Below, piece after piece: positions 1 to 6,253 of a DNA stretch of 14,381 nt. The position numbers and the translations under genes are program-made. Position 1 is the first letter of the stretch. Every line of letters starts with the position of its first letter. The notes beneath the pieces are model-generated. The model searched no databases. It was not told the DNA's origin and saw only the letters and a program-made list of their open reading frames with translations. The stretch comes from an uncultured Eubacteriales bacterium (GTDB lineage Bacteria; Bacillota; Clostridia; Oscillospirales; CAG-272): positions 1 through 14,381 of the forward strand of contig ONVJ01000029.1 in NCBI GenBank assembly GCA_900321265.1, in the 5' to 3' direction.

Positions 1-1262
1 GATTCGGTGCCGGCGACGCTGACGCCTCTCACGAGCATCGCGTAGGGCCCATCGTAGAAGGCGGAGCGGTATCTGTCGGTCGAGAAGACGAGTCCGGACT
101 CGCATTCTGGCAGACGGCCGTTCACCGAGCCTCCGGTGACCGGGATGACCTTTTCGCCGTCGATCAGATAGGCAAGTCTTATCTCGCCTCCGAAGTTGCC
201 GGTGAAGCTGTCGCACTGGAAGTCGGAATAGACGGCGGTGACGAGGCAGGGCCTTTTTTTCATCTCATCGAACGACATCCTGCCCCTGTTGCGGCAGCCG
301 ATCTTGTCATAGTCGCCCGTCGGCTCGACGCCGAGGTAGCGGCAGAATCTGTTAGTGCCGAAGACCGTCTTCAGCACGCCGCGGCGGAGGAGAGGCCTGT
401 CCTTCATCGGGATCCCTTCGGGTGAAAATGGCTCTGTCGCCAGCAGGTCGAGATCGAGCTTCTCTCCCTTCCCCGTCTTCTGGACCCTGTCTCCCGCCTT
501 CCAGTCGGAATAATGCGGGTATATCATGCCGGCGAATGCTCTTTCGGAATAGTAGGAGAGCACCTCGGGGAGCTGATCGCCGCAGAGGATGACGTCGTAT
601 TTTCCGCTCTTCAGTATCTTTTCCGCCCTTGCCCGGTCCTTTACGCTCTCAAGGGCTTCGGCCACCTTCGCCGACAGGGCTTCGGCGTCGGCGCTGCCGT
701 ATTCGAAGATATTGTGGATCTCGACGTCGGCGGGCTTTTTGCACTGGACGACGAACTCGCCGCAGACCCGTCCTCCGGTCCATCTTACATCGGTGCCCTC
801 CGACGAGACTATCCTGTGCTCATCCCTCTCGAAGAAGATCTCCGCCGAGTTGATGAAGGCGTCCTTCGCGGTGTCGGGCGCGAAGAGGGCGTCGATCATG
901 ATCTTTTCGGCTCCGCCCAGAAGCTCGGCCGAGGCGCCGGGACGTCTCTTCGACCTCACCGGATCGGGGAGCTCATAACCCGGATTCATGGCGAAGGAGG
1001 CGGCGAAAGCCGCGTCCTTTATTATCCTTGAGATCTCCGCAGACGGGGTCCCGGGCGTCACTGTCACGGTTGTCGTGCCCTTTTTGCCGTCTGCCGAGAC
1101 GAAGACGGTCACCCCGTATTTCCCGACCGATTTGGCACGGCGGGTATCGAGCTTCTTTTTAACGAAGAAATATTCTGAACTATCGGTCTTTGTTGCCGAA
1201 ATTATCCACTCCCGGATGCCGTTTTCGGCGAGCGCGTTCTTTATTCTGCTTATCATGCTCAT
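1..1262 (-). CDS. tldE: TldE/PmbA-family subunit of TldD/TldE peptidase (3' end cut by window edge)
   Basis: The reading frame stays open from an ATG at 1262 to the left edge, giving about 420 residues with no stop. A strong GGGAGGTG Shine-Dalgarno lies in the 12-nt gap after the tldD stop. The protein resembles TldE/PmbA: the C-terminal part has a Gly-rich stretch around residues 365-390 (Thr-Gly-Asn-Phe-Gly-Gly, then an Ile-Asp-Gly-Glu-Lys-Val-Ile-Pro-Val turn and a Gly-Ser-Val-Asn-Gly segment). This matches the family's 'G-F/I-x-x-G-E...P-V...I-x-G-N' end. No HExxxH motif is present, as expected for the non-catalytic TldE half. In E. coli TldD and TldE form a heterodimer that digests unfolded peptides and matures microcin B17 and the antitoxin CcdA; its role here is inferred. 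Family length is usually 430-450, so only a few C-terminal residues should be missing. Adjacency to tldD strongly supports the call. Confidence 0.85.
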   Translation of the reverse strand, partial: MSMISRIKNALAENGIREWIISATKTDSSEYFFVKKKLDTRRAKSVGKYGVTVFVSADGKKGTTTVTVTPGTPSAEISRIIKDAAFAASFAMNPGYELPDPVRSKRRPGASAELLGGAEKIMIDALFAPDTAKDAFINSAEIFFERDEHRIVSSEGTDVRWTGGRVCGEFVVQCKKPADVEIHNIFEYGSADAEALSAKVAEALESVKDRARAEKILKSGKYDVILCGDQLPEVLSYYSERAFAGMIYPHYSDWKAGDRVQKTGKGEKLDLDLLATEPFSPEGIPMKDRPLLRRGVLKTVFGTNRFCRYLGVEPTGDYDKIGCRNRGRMSFDEMKKRPCLVTAVYSDFQCDSFTGNFGGEIRLAYLIDGEKVIPVTGGSVNGRLPECESGLVFSTDRYRSAFYDGPYAMLVRGVSVAGTE

Positions 1263-1274
1263 GTCGCACCTCCC

Positions 1275-2684
1275 TCAGCCCAGACGAATGCGGGCCTTCA
1301 TGCAGGGGCCTCCGTCCGAGACCTTCACCCATTCCTTGTATCCCTTGCCGCAGTAACCGCTGCCGCTGAGATATACCCTGTTCCCCATCATGCTGACCGA
1401 TTTCAAAAGATCCGGCACATATCCGGTAAGGACTATCGGCGAGAAGACGCGTCCGGTGAGCTTTCCGTCCTTTATCTCACGTGCTATGTTCACCATGCAC
1501 TGGATGCCCCAGTTCTTCGGATCCTCCATGCCCGAGCTCGGGTTTTCAAGCAGGAACCCGTATTTCACCGAAGCGATCATGCGGTCGAGGGTCGAGCGTC
1601 CCTTTTCGAAATAGGTGTTCGTCATCCTCGTGTATGCCTTGCGCTCATAGCTCTCGCGACGTCCGTTCCCGGTCGGCGAACAGCCGAGCCTCAGGGCGCT
1701 CAGGCCGTCGCAGATCCCGGTGCGGAGGATCCCCTTGTCGATAATCACGGTGTCTGACGTGAGGTTGCCCTCGTCGTCGAAGAAGGCGGTCGCGGCCTCC
1801 CTGACCGCAGAGCCGTCGTGCATCGTGACGAGCGGACTGGCGACATATTCGCCGACGACAGACTTCGCGAGAGCCCGGTCCTTTACGAACATGTCCATCT
1901 CGACGCCGTGCCCGAAGGCCTCGTGGACGATCATACCCGTCGTTTCGGGGTCGCATATGCAGTCGTATTCTCCGGGTATCATCGGCTCGCTTTCGGTCAG
2001 CTCGAGCGCGATCCGTGCGACCTCGTCGACATCGGCGTCAGCGGCGTCGAGGATCTCCATCCCGCCAAGCGCCGAGAAGGGACGGTAGTAGTCCTTGATC
2101 TCGTCGCCTTTTTTTGCGAGAGCGATCATCGCGGCGGTGGTCCAGATGCAGGTCTGGTCGAGATCGCGGTGCTCGGATATGAAGATCTTGCGGTAGGCGC
2201 GGAAGGCCGCCCTGCAGGAAAAATCGAGGATTCCCTCATTCTTCATTCCCTTTTCTCTCAGCGCGGTGAGCCTTCCGATTATCTCGCCGTCGCCCATGTC
2301 GCGCGGGTCGATAAGAAAGCGGCTTGCTCTTCTGAGCTTTGCCGATTCGTCCGCGGGAACCGGAGTCGGAAGCGGCTGATGCCCCTTGCAGTTCGCCTTC
2401 TGTCTTTTTGCGGCCGAGTCAATCTCGCCGACGATGACGGGGATCAGCGCGCGGGAGAATGAGTTGAAGGAATACTCAAAGCATCCGGTGCCGTCAAAGA
2501 CTCTGACGACGTATCCGCTGCCGCCCATCCGTCCGCCCGACACGATCGACGTCCCCGAACCCGACACAGACCAGGATCTGCTCTCGTCGGCGACGGCGAG
2601 TATCGACGCGTAGGCGTATTTTTTTCTGAGCGCGGCGATGAGTTCTCTCATCGCCGGCTTCTGTCTTGCGATCGATGAAAACAT
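1275..2684 (-). CDS. tldD: TldD-family zinc metallopeptidase subunit
   Basis: This 469-residue protein has the TldD catalytic motif HEAFGHGVEMD at residues 254-264: His254, Glu255 and His259 form HExxxH, and Glu262 is the likely third zinc ligand. The C-terminal glycine/cysteine signature GSGYCGKG (441-448), followed by a G-G-P-C turn, is also characteristic of TldD. Length matches the family (about 460-480). TldD is the catalytic half of the cytoplasmic TldD/TldE heterodimer, which threads extended peptides into a central cavity. The ATG at 2684 has AAGGAG (2692-2697) 7 nt upstream and lies behind a consensus promoter. The next gene, tldE, starts 12 nt after the stop, so the two are almost certainly one transcript. 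No modified-peptide (RiPP) genes or toxin-antitoxin pair are nearby, so the substrate cannot be read from context. A housekeeping role in peptide turnover is plausible. Confidence 0.92.
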   Translation of the reverse strand: MFSSIARQKPAMRELIAALRKKYAYASILAVADESRSWSVSGSGTSIVSGGRMGGSGYVVRVFDGTGCFEYSFNSFSRALIPVIVGEIDSAAKRQKANCKGHQPLPTPVPADESAKLRRASRFLIDPRDMGDGEIIGRLTALREKGMKNEGILDFSCRAAFRAYRKIFISEHRDLDQTCIWTTAAMIALAKKGDEIKDYYRPFSALGGMEILDAADADVDEVARIALELTESEPMIPGEYDCICDPETTGMIVHEAFGHGVEMDMFVKDRALAKSVVGEYVASPLVTMHDGSAVREAATAFFDDEGNLTSDTVIIDKGILRTGICDGLSALRLGCSPTGNGRRESYERKAYTRMTNTYFEKGRSTLDRMIASVKYGFLLENPSSGMEDPKNWGIQCMVNIAREIKDGKLTGRVFSPIVLTGYVPDLLKSVSMMGNRVYLSGSGYCGKGYKEWVKVSDGGPCMKARIRLG

Positions 2685-2714
2685 GTTTTTTCTCCTTGTT
2701 TTTTTGTCTGTATT

Positions 2715-2743
2715 ATTATATCCTTTTTCGACCTGATTGTCAA
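2715..2743 (-). promoter_or_regulatory. Consensus sigma-A promoter for tldD-tldE
   Basis: Read on the minus strand, TTGACA (2738-2743) is separated by exactly 17 nt from TATAAT (2715-2720). Both hexamers match consensus perfectly. The tldD Shine-Dalgarno lies about 18 nt downstream of the -10 box, so the 5' leader is very short, with little room for leader-based control. A promoter this good suggests strong, largely constitutive expression unless a repressor is involved. Confidence 0.85.
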
Positions 2744-2918
2744 GAATTGATGCTCTTCGGGGCAGGAAGCGGAAAGTTTCGTGATACCGCCCGCGCGATC
2801 TGTCACTTTCAAAAAAATTGAAGGAGAAATGACCGATTGCTTTTTTTGAGTCTGAGTGGTGAGAAGCAGGAGATACAGCGGTCGCCCGCTTATGAACGGG
2901 GGCCTGTCAGTTTCTTTA

Positions 2919-2947
2919 TTGACATAAAAAGATAAAAATGATATACT
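2919..2947 (+). promoter_or_regulatory. Near-consensus sigma-A promoter for the isomerase/HAD/sulfatase operon
   Basis: TTGACA (2919-2924) is followed after 17 nt by TATACT (2942-2947), with an A-rich spacer. The predicted start of transcription is near 2954, giving a leader of about 150 nt before the first gene at 3108. It faces away from the tldD promoter and is the only good promoter upstream of the three plus-strand genes. Confidence 0.82.
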
Positions 2948-3066
2948 ATTGTCCGATAATATCAAAAAGCATTGCCGGAGACTGCAGGAACTCTTCGACA
3001 CAGGCAGCATCACACCAACGACCGGCATGACGCTCCCCGAAGCCGAAAGCAAACCCGTCCGATGAA

Positions 3067-3087
3067 GACGGATGACGGATGACGGAT
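3067..3087 (+). repeat. Three tandem copies of GACGGAT in the operon leader
   Basis: Three perfect, contiguous 7-bp units (GACGGAT) occur at 3067-3073, 3074-3080 and 3081-3087. They end 4 nt before the AAAGGG Shine-Dalgarno of the first gene. A partly complementary CCGTC lies just upstream (about 3056-3060), so one unit can form a 5-bp stem with it. Function is unknown; the array could be replication slippage or a protein/RNA binding array near the ribosome site. Confidence 0.75.
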
Positions 3088-3107
3088 GAAGAAAGGGATC
3101 ACAGAAG

Positions 3108-3971
3108 ATGAAATACGGAAGCATGACGATACTCATCCGGGAGAGGAACGGGACCGACGAACACACAGGATACGTCGAGTCGCTCACCCGCATGCGCCGG
3201 GCCGGATTTGTCACAGTCGACATCAACCTCTGCCAGATCTGCGCTCACAAGACGTCGCTTCACCTCGACAGCTGGCGCGAAGAGACCGACCGGATCGGGG
3301 AGACCGCCGCCTCGCTCGGCATCGAACTCGTCCAGTGCCATCTTCCCTTCAAGTCGGCAAAGGTAAAGTGGAAGAAGCCAGACGAATACGCCTACTACAT
3401 AGAAATGTTCTACCGGGCGATCGACGTCGCGGCAAGGCTCGGAATACCACGGGCGGTCATACATCCCGAGCGCGACCGCGGAGCCCAGACTCACACCGAG
3501 GATGAGCTTCTCGCAATAAACCGCCGCGAGTTTGATCCCCTGATCGCCTACGCCCTCGACTCGGGAGTCGGTATCGCTTTTGAAAACATGCGCGGGGGCT
3601 ACTGCTCGACGGCCGAACAGCTCGCAAGACTTGTCGATTCATACGCCGACCCGCGCGTCGGCGCCTGCTGGGACACCGGGCACGCCCACACGGCATACGG
3701 CGGAGCCTCTCAGGCCGACGCAATCCGTACCCTGGGATCAAGACTCGTCTGCACACACATCGACGACAACTTCGGCGACGCCGATCTCCACCTCCTCCCA
3801 TGGGAGGGAACGGTGAACTGGAGCGAGGTCATGTCGGCGCTCAGATCGGTGAATTATCCCGGCGCTCTGATTCTCGAGCCTTCGGTCAACTACCGCTCAC
3901 CCGACAGCCTGAAGGACGAGAACGCGAGACACGCCTTCGAGGTCGTGCGCCGGCTGGCGGAGGAGTTCTGA
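3108..3971 (+). CDS. Sugar phosphate isomerase/epimerase (xylose isomerase-like TIM barrel)
   Basis: This 287-residue protein is full length for the AP-endonuclease-2/xylose-isomerase-like TIM-barrel superfamily (relatives include IolE, IolI and YcjR). Metal- and substrate-site positions are visible: His78 (QCHLPF), His119 (VIHPE), Glu159 (IAFENM), Asp189 and His192 (CWDTGHAH), His217 with Asp219/Asn221 (THIDDN), Asp226 and His228 (DLHLLPWEG) and Glu257 (ILEPS). These imply an intact divalent-metal site. Such enzymes interconvert keto/aldo or epimeric sugars, sugar phosphates or inositol derivatives; the substrate cannot be told from sequence. There is no signal peptide, so it is cytoplasmic. 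The ATG at 3108 is preceded by AAAGGG (3092-3097) and an in-frame stop at 3087-3089, which fixes the start. It is the first gene of a three-gene operon with a HAD phosphatase 3 nt downstream and a sulfatase, suggesting breakdown of a decorated sugar. Confidence 0.88.
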   Translation: MKYGSMTILIRERNGTDEHTGYVESLTRMRRAGFVTVDINLCQICAHKTSLHLDSWREETDRIGETAASLGIELVQCHLPFKSAKVKWKKPDEYAYYIEMFYRAIDVAARLGIPRAVIHPERDRGAQTHTEDELLAINRREFDPLIAYALDSGVGIAFENMRGGYCSTAEQLARLVDSYADPRVGACWDTGHAHTAYGGASQADAIRTLGSRLVCTHIDDNFGDADLHLLPWEGTVNWSEVMSALRSVNYPGALILEPSVNYRSPDSLKDENARHAFEVVRRLAEEF

Positions 3972-3974
3972 GAG

Positions 3975-4634
3975 ATGGTAAAGCTCTGCATCTTCGATCT
4001 CGACGGGACCACCGTCAACACGCTGGCGTCGATCGCGTATTTCGCCAACCGGATACTTGAGCGGGAGGGATACGCCACCTTCCCGGTCGACGACTACAGA
4101 CAGCTTGCCGGAGGCGGGGCGAAAAAGCTCTGGTCGAACATATCCGCCCGCAGGGGGCTCTCCCCGGAGGACGCGGAAAGGATGAAGAACGACTGGATCG
4201 ACGAATACGCCGCCGACTACATGCACCTGACCGAGCCCTACGACGGTGTGGCAAAGATGCTATCCGACCTCCGCGCCGCCGGGATAAAGACCGCGATCGT
4301 CACGAACAAGCACAAGAAGATCGTCGACCGCATCTGCGCGGCGATGTTCGAAGGGCTGCTTGACGACGTCGTCAGCGACCACCCCGGCATGGTGCTCAAG
4401 CCGGATCCGCACGAGCTCGTTGCCCTTGAGGAAAAATACGGTGCCGCAGGCAGGGAGACCCTCTACTGCGGGGACCACGAGATCGACATGATCACAGGAC
4501 GCCGCGCCGGAGCGCTGACCGTCGGAGTCACGTGGGGATTCCACACCCGGGAGCGTTTGCTTGCCGCGGGAGCCGATCTGATCGCCGACACACCCGCCGA
4601 CGTCACACGCTTCGCCCTCTCCGCGGGGAAGTAA
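3975..4634 (+). CDS. HAD-superfamily hydrolase (phosphoglycolate phosphatase/Gph-like)
   Basis: All four HAD motifs are intact in this 219-residue protein: motif I FDLDGT with nucleophile Asp8 and acid/base Asp10, motif II Thr110 (IVTNK), motif III Lys142 (LKPDP), and motif IV GDHEID with Asp167 and Asp171. The alpha-helical cap lies between motifs I and II (about residues 15-85), i.e. a C1-type cap as in Gph, PgmB and pyrophosphatase PpaX. Expected activity is Mg-dependent phosphate-ester hydrolysis, or beta-phosphoglucomutase-like chemistry, in the cytoplasm. The start lies 3 nt after the isomerase stop, with GGAGGAG (3959-3965) inside the end of the previous gene, so translation is probably coupled. 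In this operon it may dephosphorylate the isomerase product or recycle phosphoglycolate. Specificity is not readable from sequence. Confidence 0.87.
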   Translation: MVKLCIFDLDGTTVNTLASIAYFANRILEREGYATFPVDDYRQLAGGGAKKLWSNISARRGLSPEDAERMKNDWIDEYAADYMHLTEPYDGVAKMLSDLRAAGIKTAIVTNKHKKIVDRICAAMFEGLLDDVVSDHPGMVLKPDPHELVALEEKYGAAGRETLYCGDHEIDMITGRRAGALTVGVTWGFHTRERLLAAGADLIADTPADVTRFALSAGK

Positions 4635-4711
4635 AAAAGCCCGTCCCTCCGTAAAGACAGGGAGACGGCGGTCCATAAGAAAAACACAGGATCTTTATAA
4701 AGGAAAAAGCA

Positions 4712-6160
4712 ATGAAAAAACACTTTCTTCTGCTCTTCACCGACCAGCAGCGCCGCGACACGATCCACGCGCTGGGAAATGAAAACATCGTCACTCCGGC
4801 GCTCGATTCGATCGCGAATGAGGCCGTCGTCTTCGACAGGGCCTACACCCCCTCCCCCGTCTGCGTTCCGGCAAGAGCGTCGATGTTCGCCGGGCAGTAC
4901 TGCGCGAGAACCGGAAACAACACGAACAACCGCACCAAGGTCTACTCGGGCGAGGGATTCTTCTCGGAATTCACCAAAGCCGGATACAACACCTGCTGCA
5001 TCGGAAAGATGCACTACAACTTCGATCTCTACGGTAAGATGGGCTTCCGGACCCGTCTGACGCAGGAGGAGATGGCCAACCCCGAGCTTGACGACTACAC
5101 GAAGTGGCTGAAGGCGTCGCCCTGGAAGAACGTCTTCGACTACAACGGACAGCGCACCGAGATGTACTACGTTCCGCAGGTCTCCCAGCTCCCCGTCGAG
5201 GCACATCCGACTCAGTGGGTGGGCGACAGGGCGGTCGAGTTCATAGAGAACTGCGATCCGGATGCCGAGCCGGTCTTCCTGACCGCCTCATTCATCCATC
5301 CGCATCCGCCCTTCTGCCCGCCGGCGCCCTGGAACAAGATGTACCGCGAGCTGAGGACAGAGCCCTTCGTTCCCGAAGATCCCGACAGCTACGAGCTCAT
5401 GATGCGGAACAGATACACCCTCGACGCCTTCGGGATCTCGCCGAGGAGACTCGAGCTGCTCCGGTCATACTACTACTGCTGCGTCTCCTTCGTCGACTAC
5501 CAGATAGGCAGGATAATCAAGGCTCTGAAGGACCGCGGGATGTACGACGACACCGTCATCGTCTTCACCTCCGACCACGGCGAGATGCTCGGCGACTACC
5601 GCTCGATGGGCAAGCGGACGATGGTGGACGCCGCCTCTAACATTCCCTTCCTCATCCGCGTCCCGGGACAGAAACACAAGATCAGACACGACCCGGCATC
5701 GCTCGTCGATCTTGCCCCCACCCTCCTTTCTGCCGCCGGCATCGGCTATGACGGAGGCGAATACGACGGTGTCGATCTCTTCAGCGACCGCCACGATCTC
5801 GTCTTCTCGCAGTACTGCAACGGCGAGGCCGGCCTCTATATGGCCGCGTCTGGATACGACAAGATAGTATACTCGGCGATGGGAGACAGGTGGTTCTACT
5901 TCGACTCCTTCCCCGACGCCGAAAACAAATTCGACATGTCAAATCCGCGCGTCGCATACCTGAAGCAGAGGCTTGAGAAATACATCGCGTCCGACGTCTG
6001 CCCCGAGAGGATCGACAAGCCCCCCGTGAGACCCTACGACCAGCCGAAATACTCCTTCTATCCCCAGTGGGACGACCACATCAACACCTTCGCCGAGGAA
6101 TACGCGAGGATGCCGGAGGGCTACCCGATAAAGCTCGGCGGGAAGCACACCGATTACTGA
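4712..6160 (+). CDS. Cys-type sulfatase / alkaline phosphatase superfamily hydrolase (cytoplasmic)
   Basis: This 482-residue protein carries the sulfatase signature CVPAR at residues 51-55. Cys51 would be converted to formylglycine, and Arg55 is the conserved stabiliser. Other active-site residues of the family are present: Asp11-Gln12 (metal site, DQQRRD), Lys99 and His101 (GKMH), His196 (SFIHPHPP), Asp288-His289 (TSDHGEMLGDY) and Lys301. The DQ rather than DD start resembles phosphonate/phosphate monoester hydrolases and heparan/choline-type sulfatases, so phosphoester activity is an alternative. The N-terminus (MKKHFLLLFTDQQ) enters the first beta strand directly and no signal peptide is present, so the enzyme should be cytoplasmic. 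In an anaerobe, maturation would need an anaerobic sulfatase-maturating radical-SAM enzyme, which is not in this window. AAAGGA (4699-4704) sits 7 nt before the ATG. The 77-nt gap after the HAD gene has no clear promoter, so it is probably the third gene of the operon. Confidence 0.9.
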   Translation: MKKHFLLLFTDQQRRDTIHALGNENIVTPALDSIANEAVVFDRAYTPSPVCVPARASMFAGQYCARTGNNTNNRTKVYSGEGFFSEFTKAGYNTCCIGKMHYNFDLYGKMGFRTRLTQEEMANPELDDYTKWLKASPWKNVFDYNGQRTEMYYVPQVSQLPVEAHPTQWVGDRAVEFIENCDPDAEPVFLTASFIHPHPPFCPPAPWNKMYRELRTEPFVPEDPDSYELMMRNRYTLDAFGISPRRLELLRSYYYCCVSFVDYQIGRIIKALKDRGMYDDTVIVFTSDHGEMLGDYRSMGKRTMVDAASNIPFLIRVPGQKHKIRHDPASLVDLAPTLLSAAGIGYDGGEYDGVDLFSDRHDLVFSQYCNGEAGLYMAASGYDKIVYSAMGDRWFYFDSFPDAENKFDMSNPRVAYLKQRLEKYIASDVCPERIDKPPVRPYDQPKYSFYPQWDDHINTFAEEYARMPEGYPIKLGGKHTDY

Positions 6161-6181
6161 TAATATCGAGAAGAAACTGCC

Positions 6182-6220
6182 CGGGGCTGCAACAAAAAGT
6201 CAACTTTTGTTGCAGCCCCG
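6182..6220. terminator. Perfect 16-bp hairpin between convergent genes, probable bidirectional terminator
   Basis: CGGGGCTGCAACAAAA (6182-6197) pairs perfectly with 6205-6220 around a 7-nt loop (AGTCAAC). It sits 22 nt after the sulfatase stop and 34 bases from the serpin stop (at 6254) of the convergent transcript. The stem is GC-rich at its base and A/T-rich towards the loop. A canonical T-run is lacking on either side: the plus strand continues with AATGTTATACTTCC and the minus strand with GGGCAGTTTCTTCTC. A terminator is the simplest reading; a dispersed palindromic repeat is the alternative. Confidence 0.65.
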
Positions 6221-6253
6221 AATGTTATACTTCCTTATTGCGTTCGATCTTTC

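Larger units (their letters stand above)
2685..3107. other. Divergent intergenic region between tldD and the isomerase-sulfatase operon
   Basis: This 423-base stretch carries no credible gene. It holds two outward-facing promoters (2715-2743 minus, 2919-2947 plus), about 175 bases of unassigned sequence between them (2744-2918), and a plus-strand leader of about 150 nt (from about 2954). The middle part is compositionally mixed: A/T runs near 2810-2820 and 2840-2850, and a weak GC hairpin near 2884-2903 (GCCCG pairing with CGGGGGC). The only short frames, 2750-2821 and 3027-3065, lack a Shine-Dalgarno. A minus-strand frame spanning 2648-3226 overlaps both flanking genes and looks spurious. 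Confidence 0.7.

Noticed and set aside
513..1031. Plus-strand frames opposite tldE, which suggested the first kilobase might read rightwards
   Set aside because: The minus-strand frame is open from 1262 to the left edge with convincing TldE/PmbA features and a strong ribosome site directly after tldD.
2750..2821. 23-codon plus-strand frame that might encode a peptide substrate
   Set aside because: No Shine-Dalgarno, overlaps nothing conserved, lies upstream of the only plus-strand promoter and just behind the tldD -35 box.
3027..3065. 12-codon frame in the operon leader, possible leader peptide
   Set aside because: No ribosome site, no run of regulatory codons and no attenuator hairpin following it.
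2648..3226. 192-codon minus-strand open frame covering the tldD/isomerase intergenic region
   Set aside because: It overlaps the start of tldD and the start of the isomerase gene, spans both promoters, has low-complexity composition and resembles no family.
4637..4711. Possible terminator or promoter between the HAD and sulfatase genes
   Set aside because: CCGTC-CCT and AGG-GAGACGG pair only imperfectly and no T-run follows; no hexamer pair resembles a promoter.
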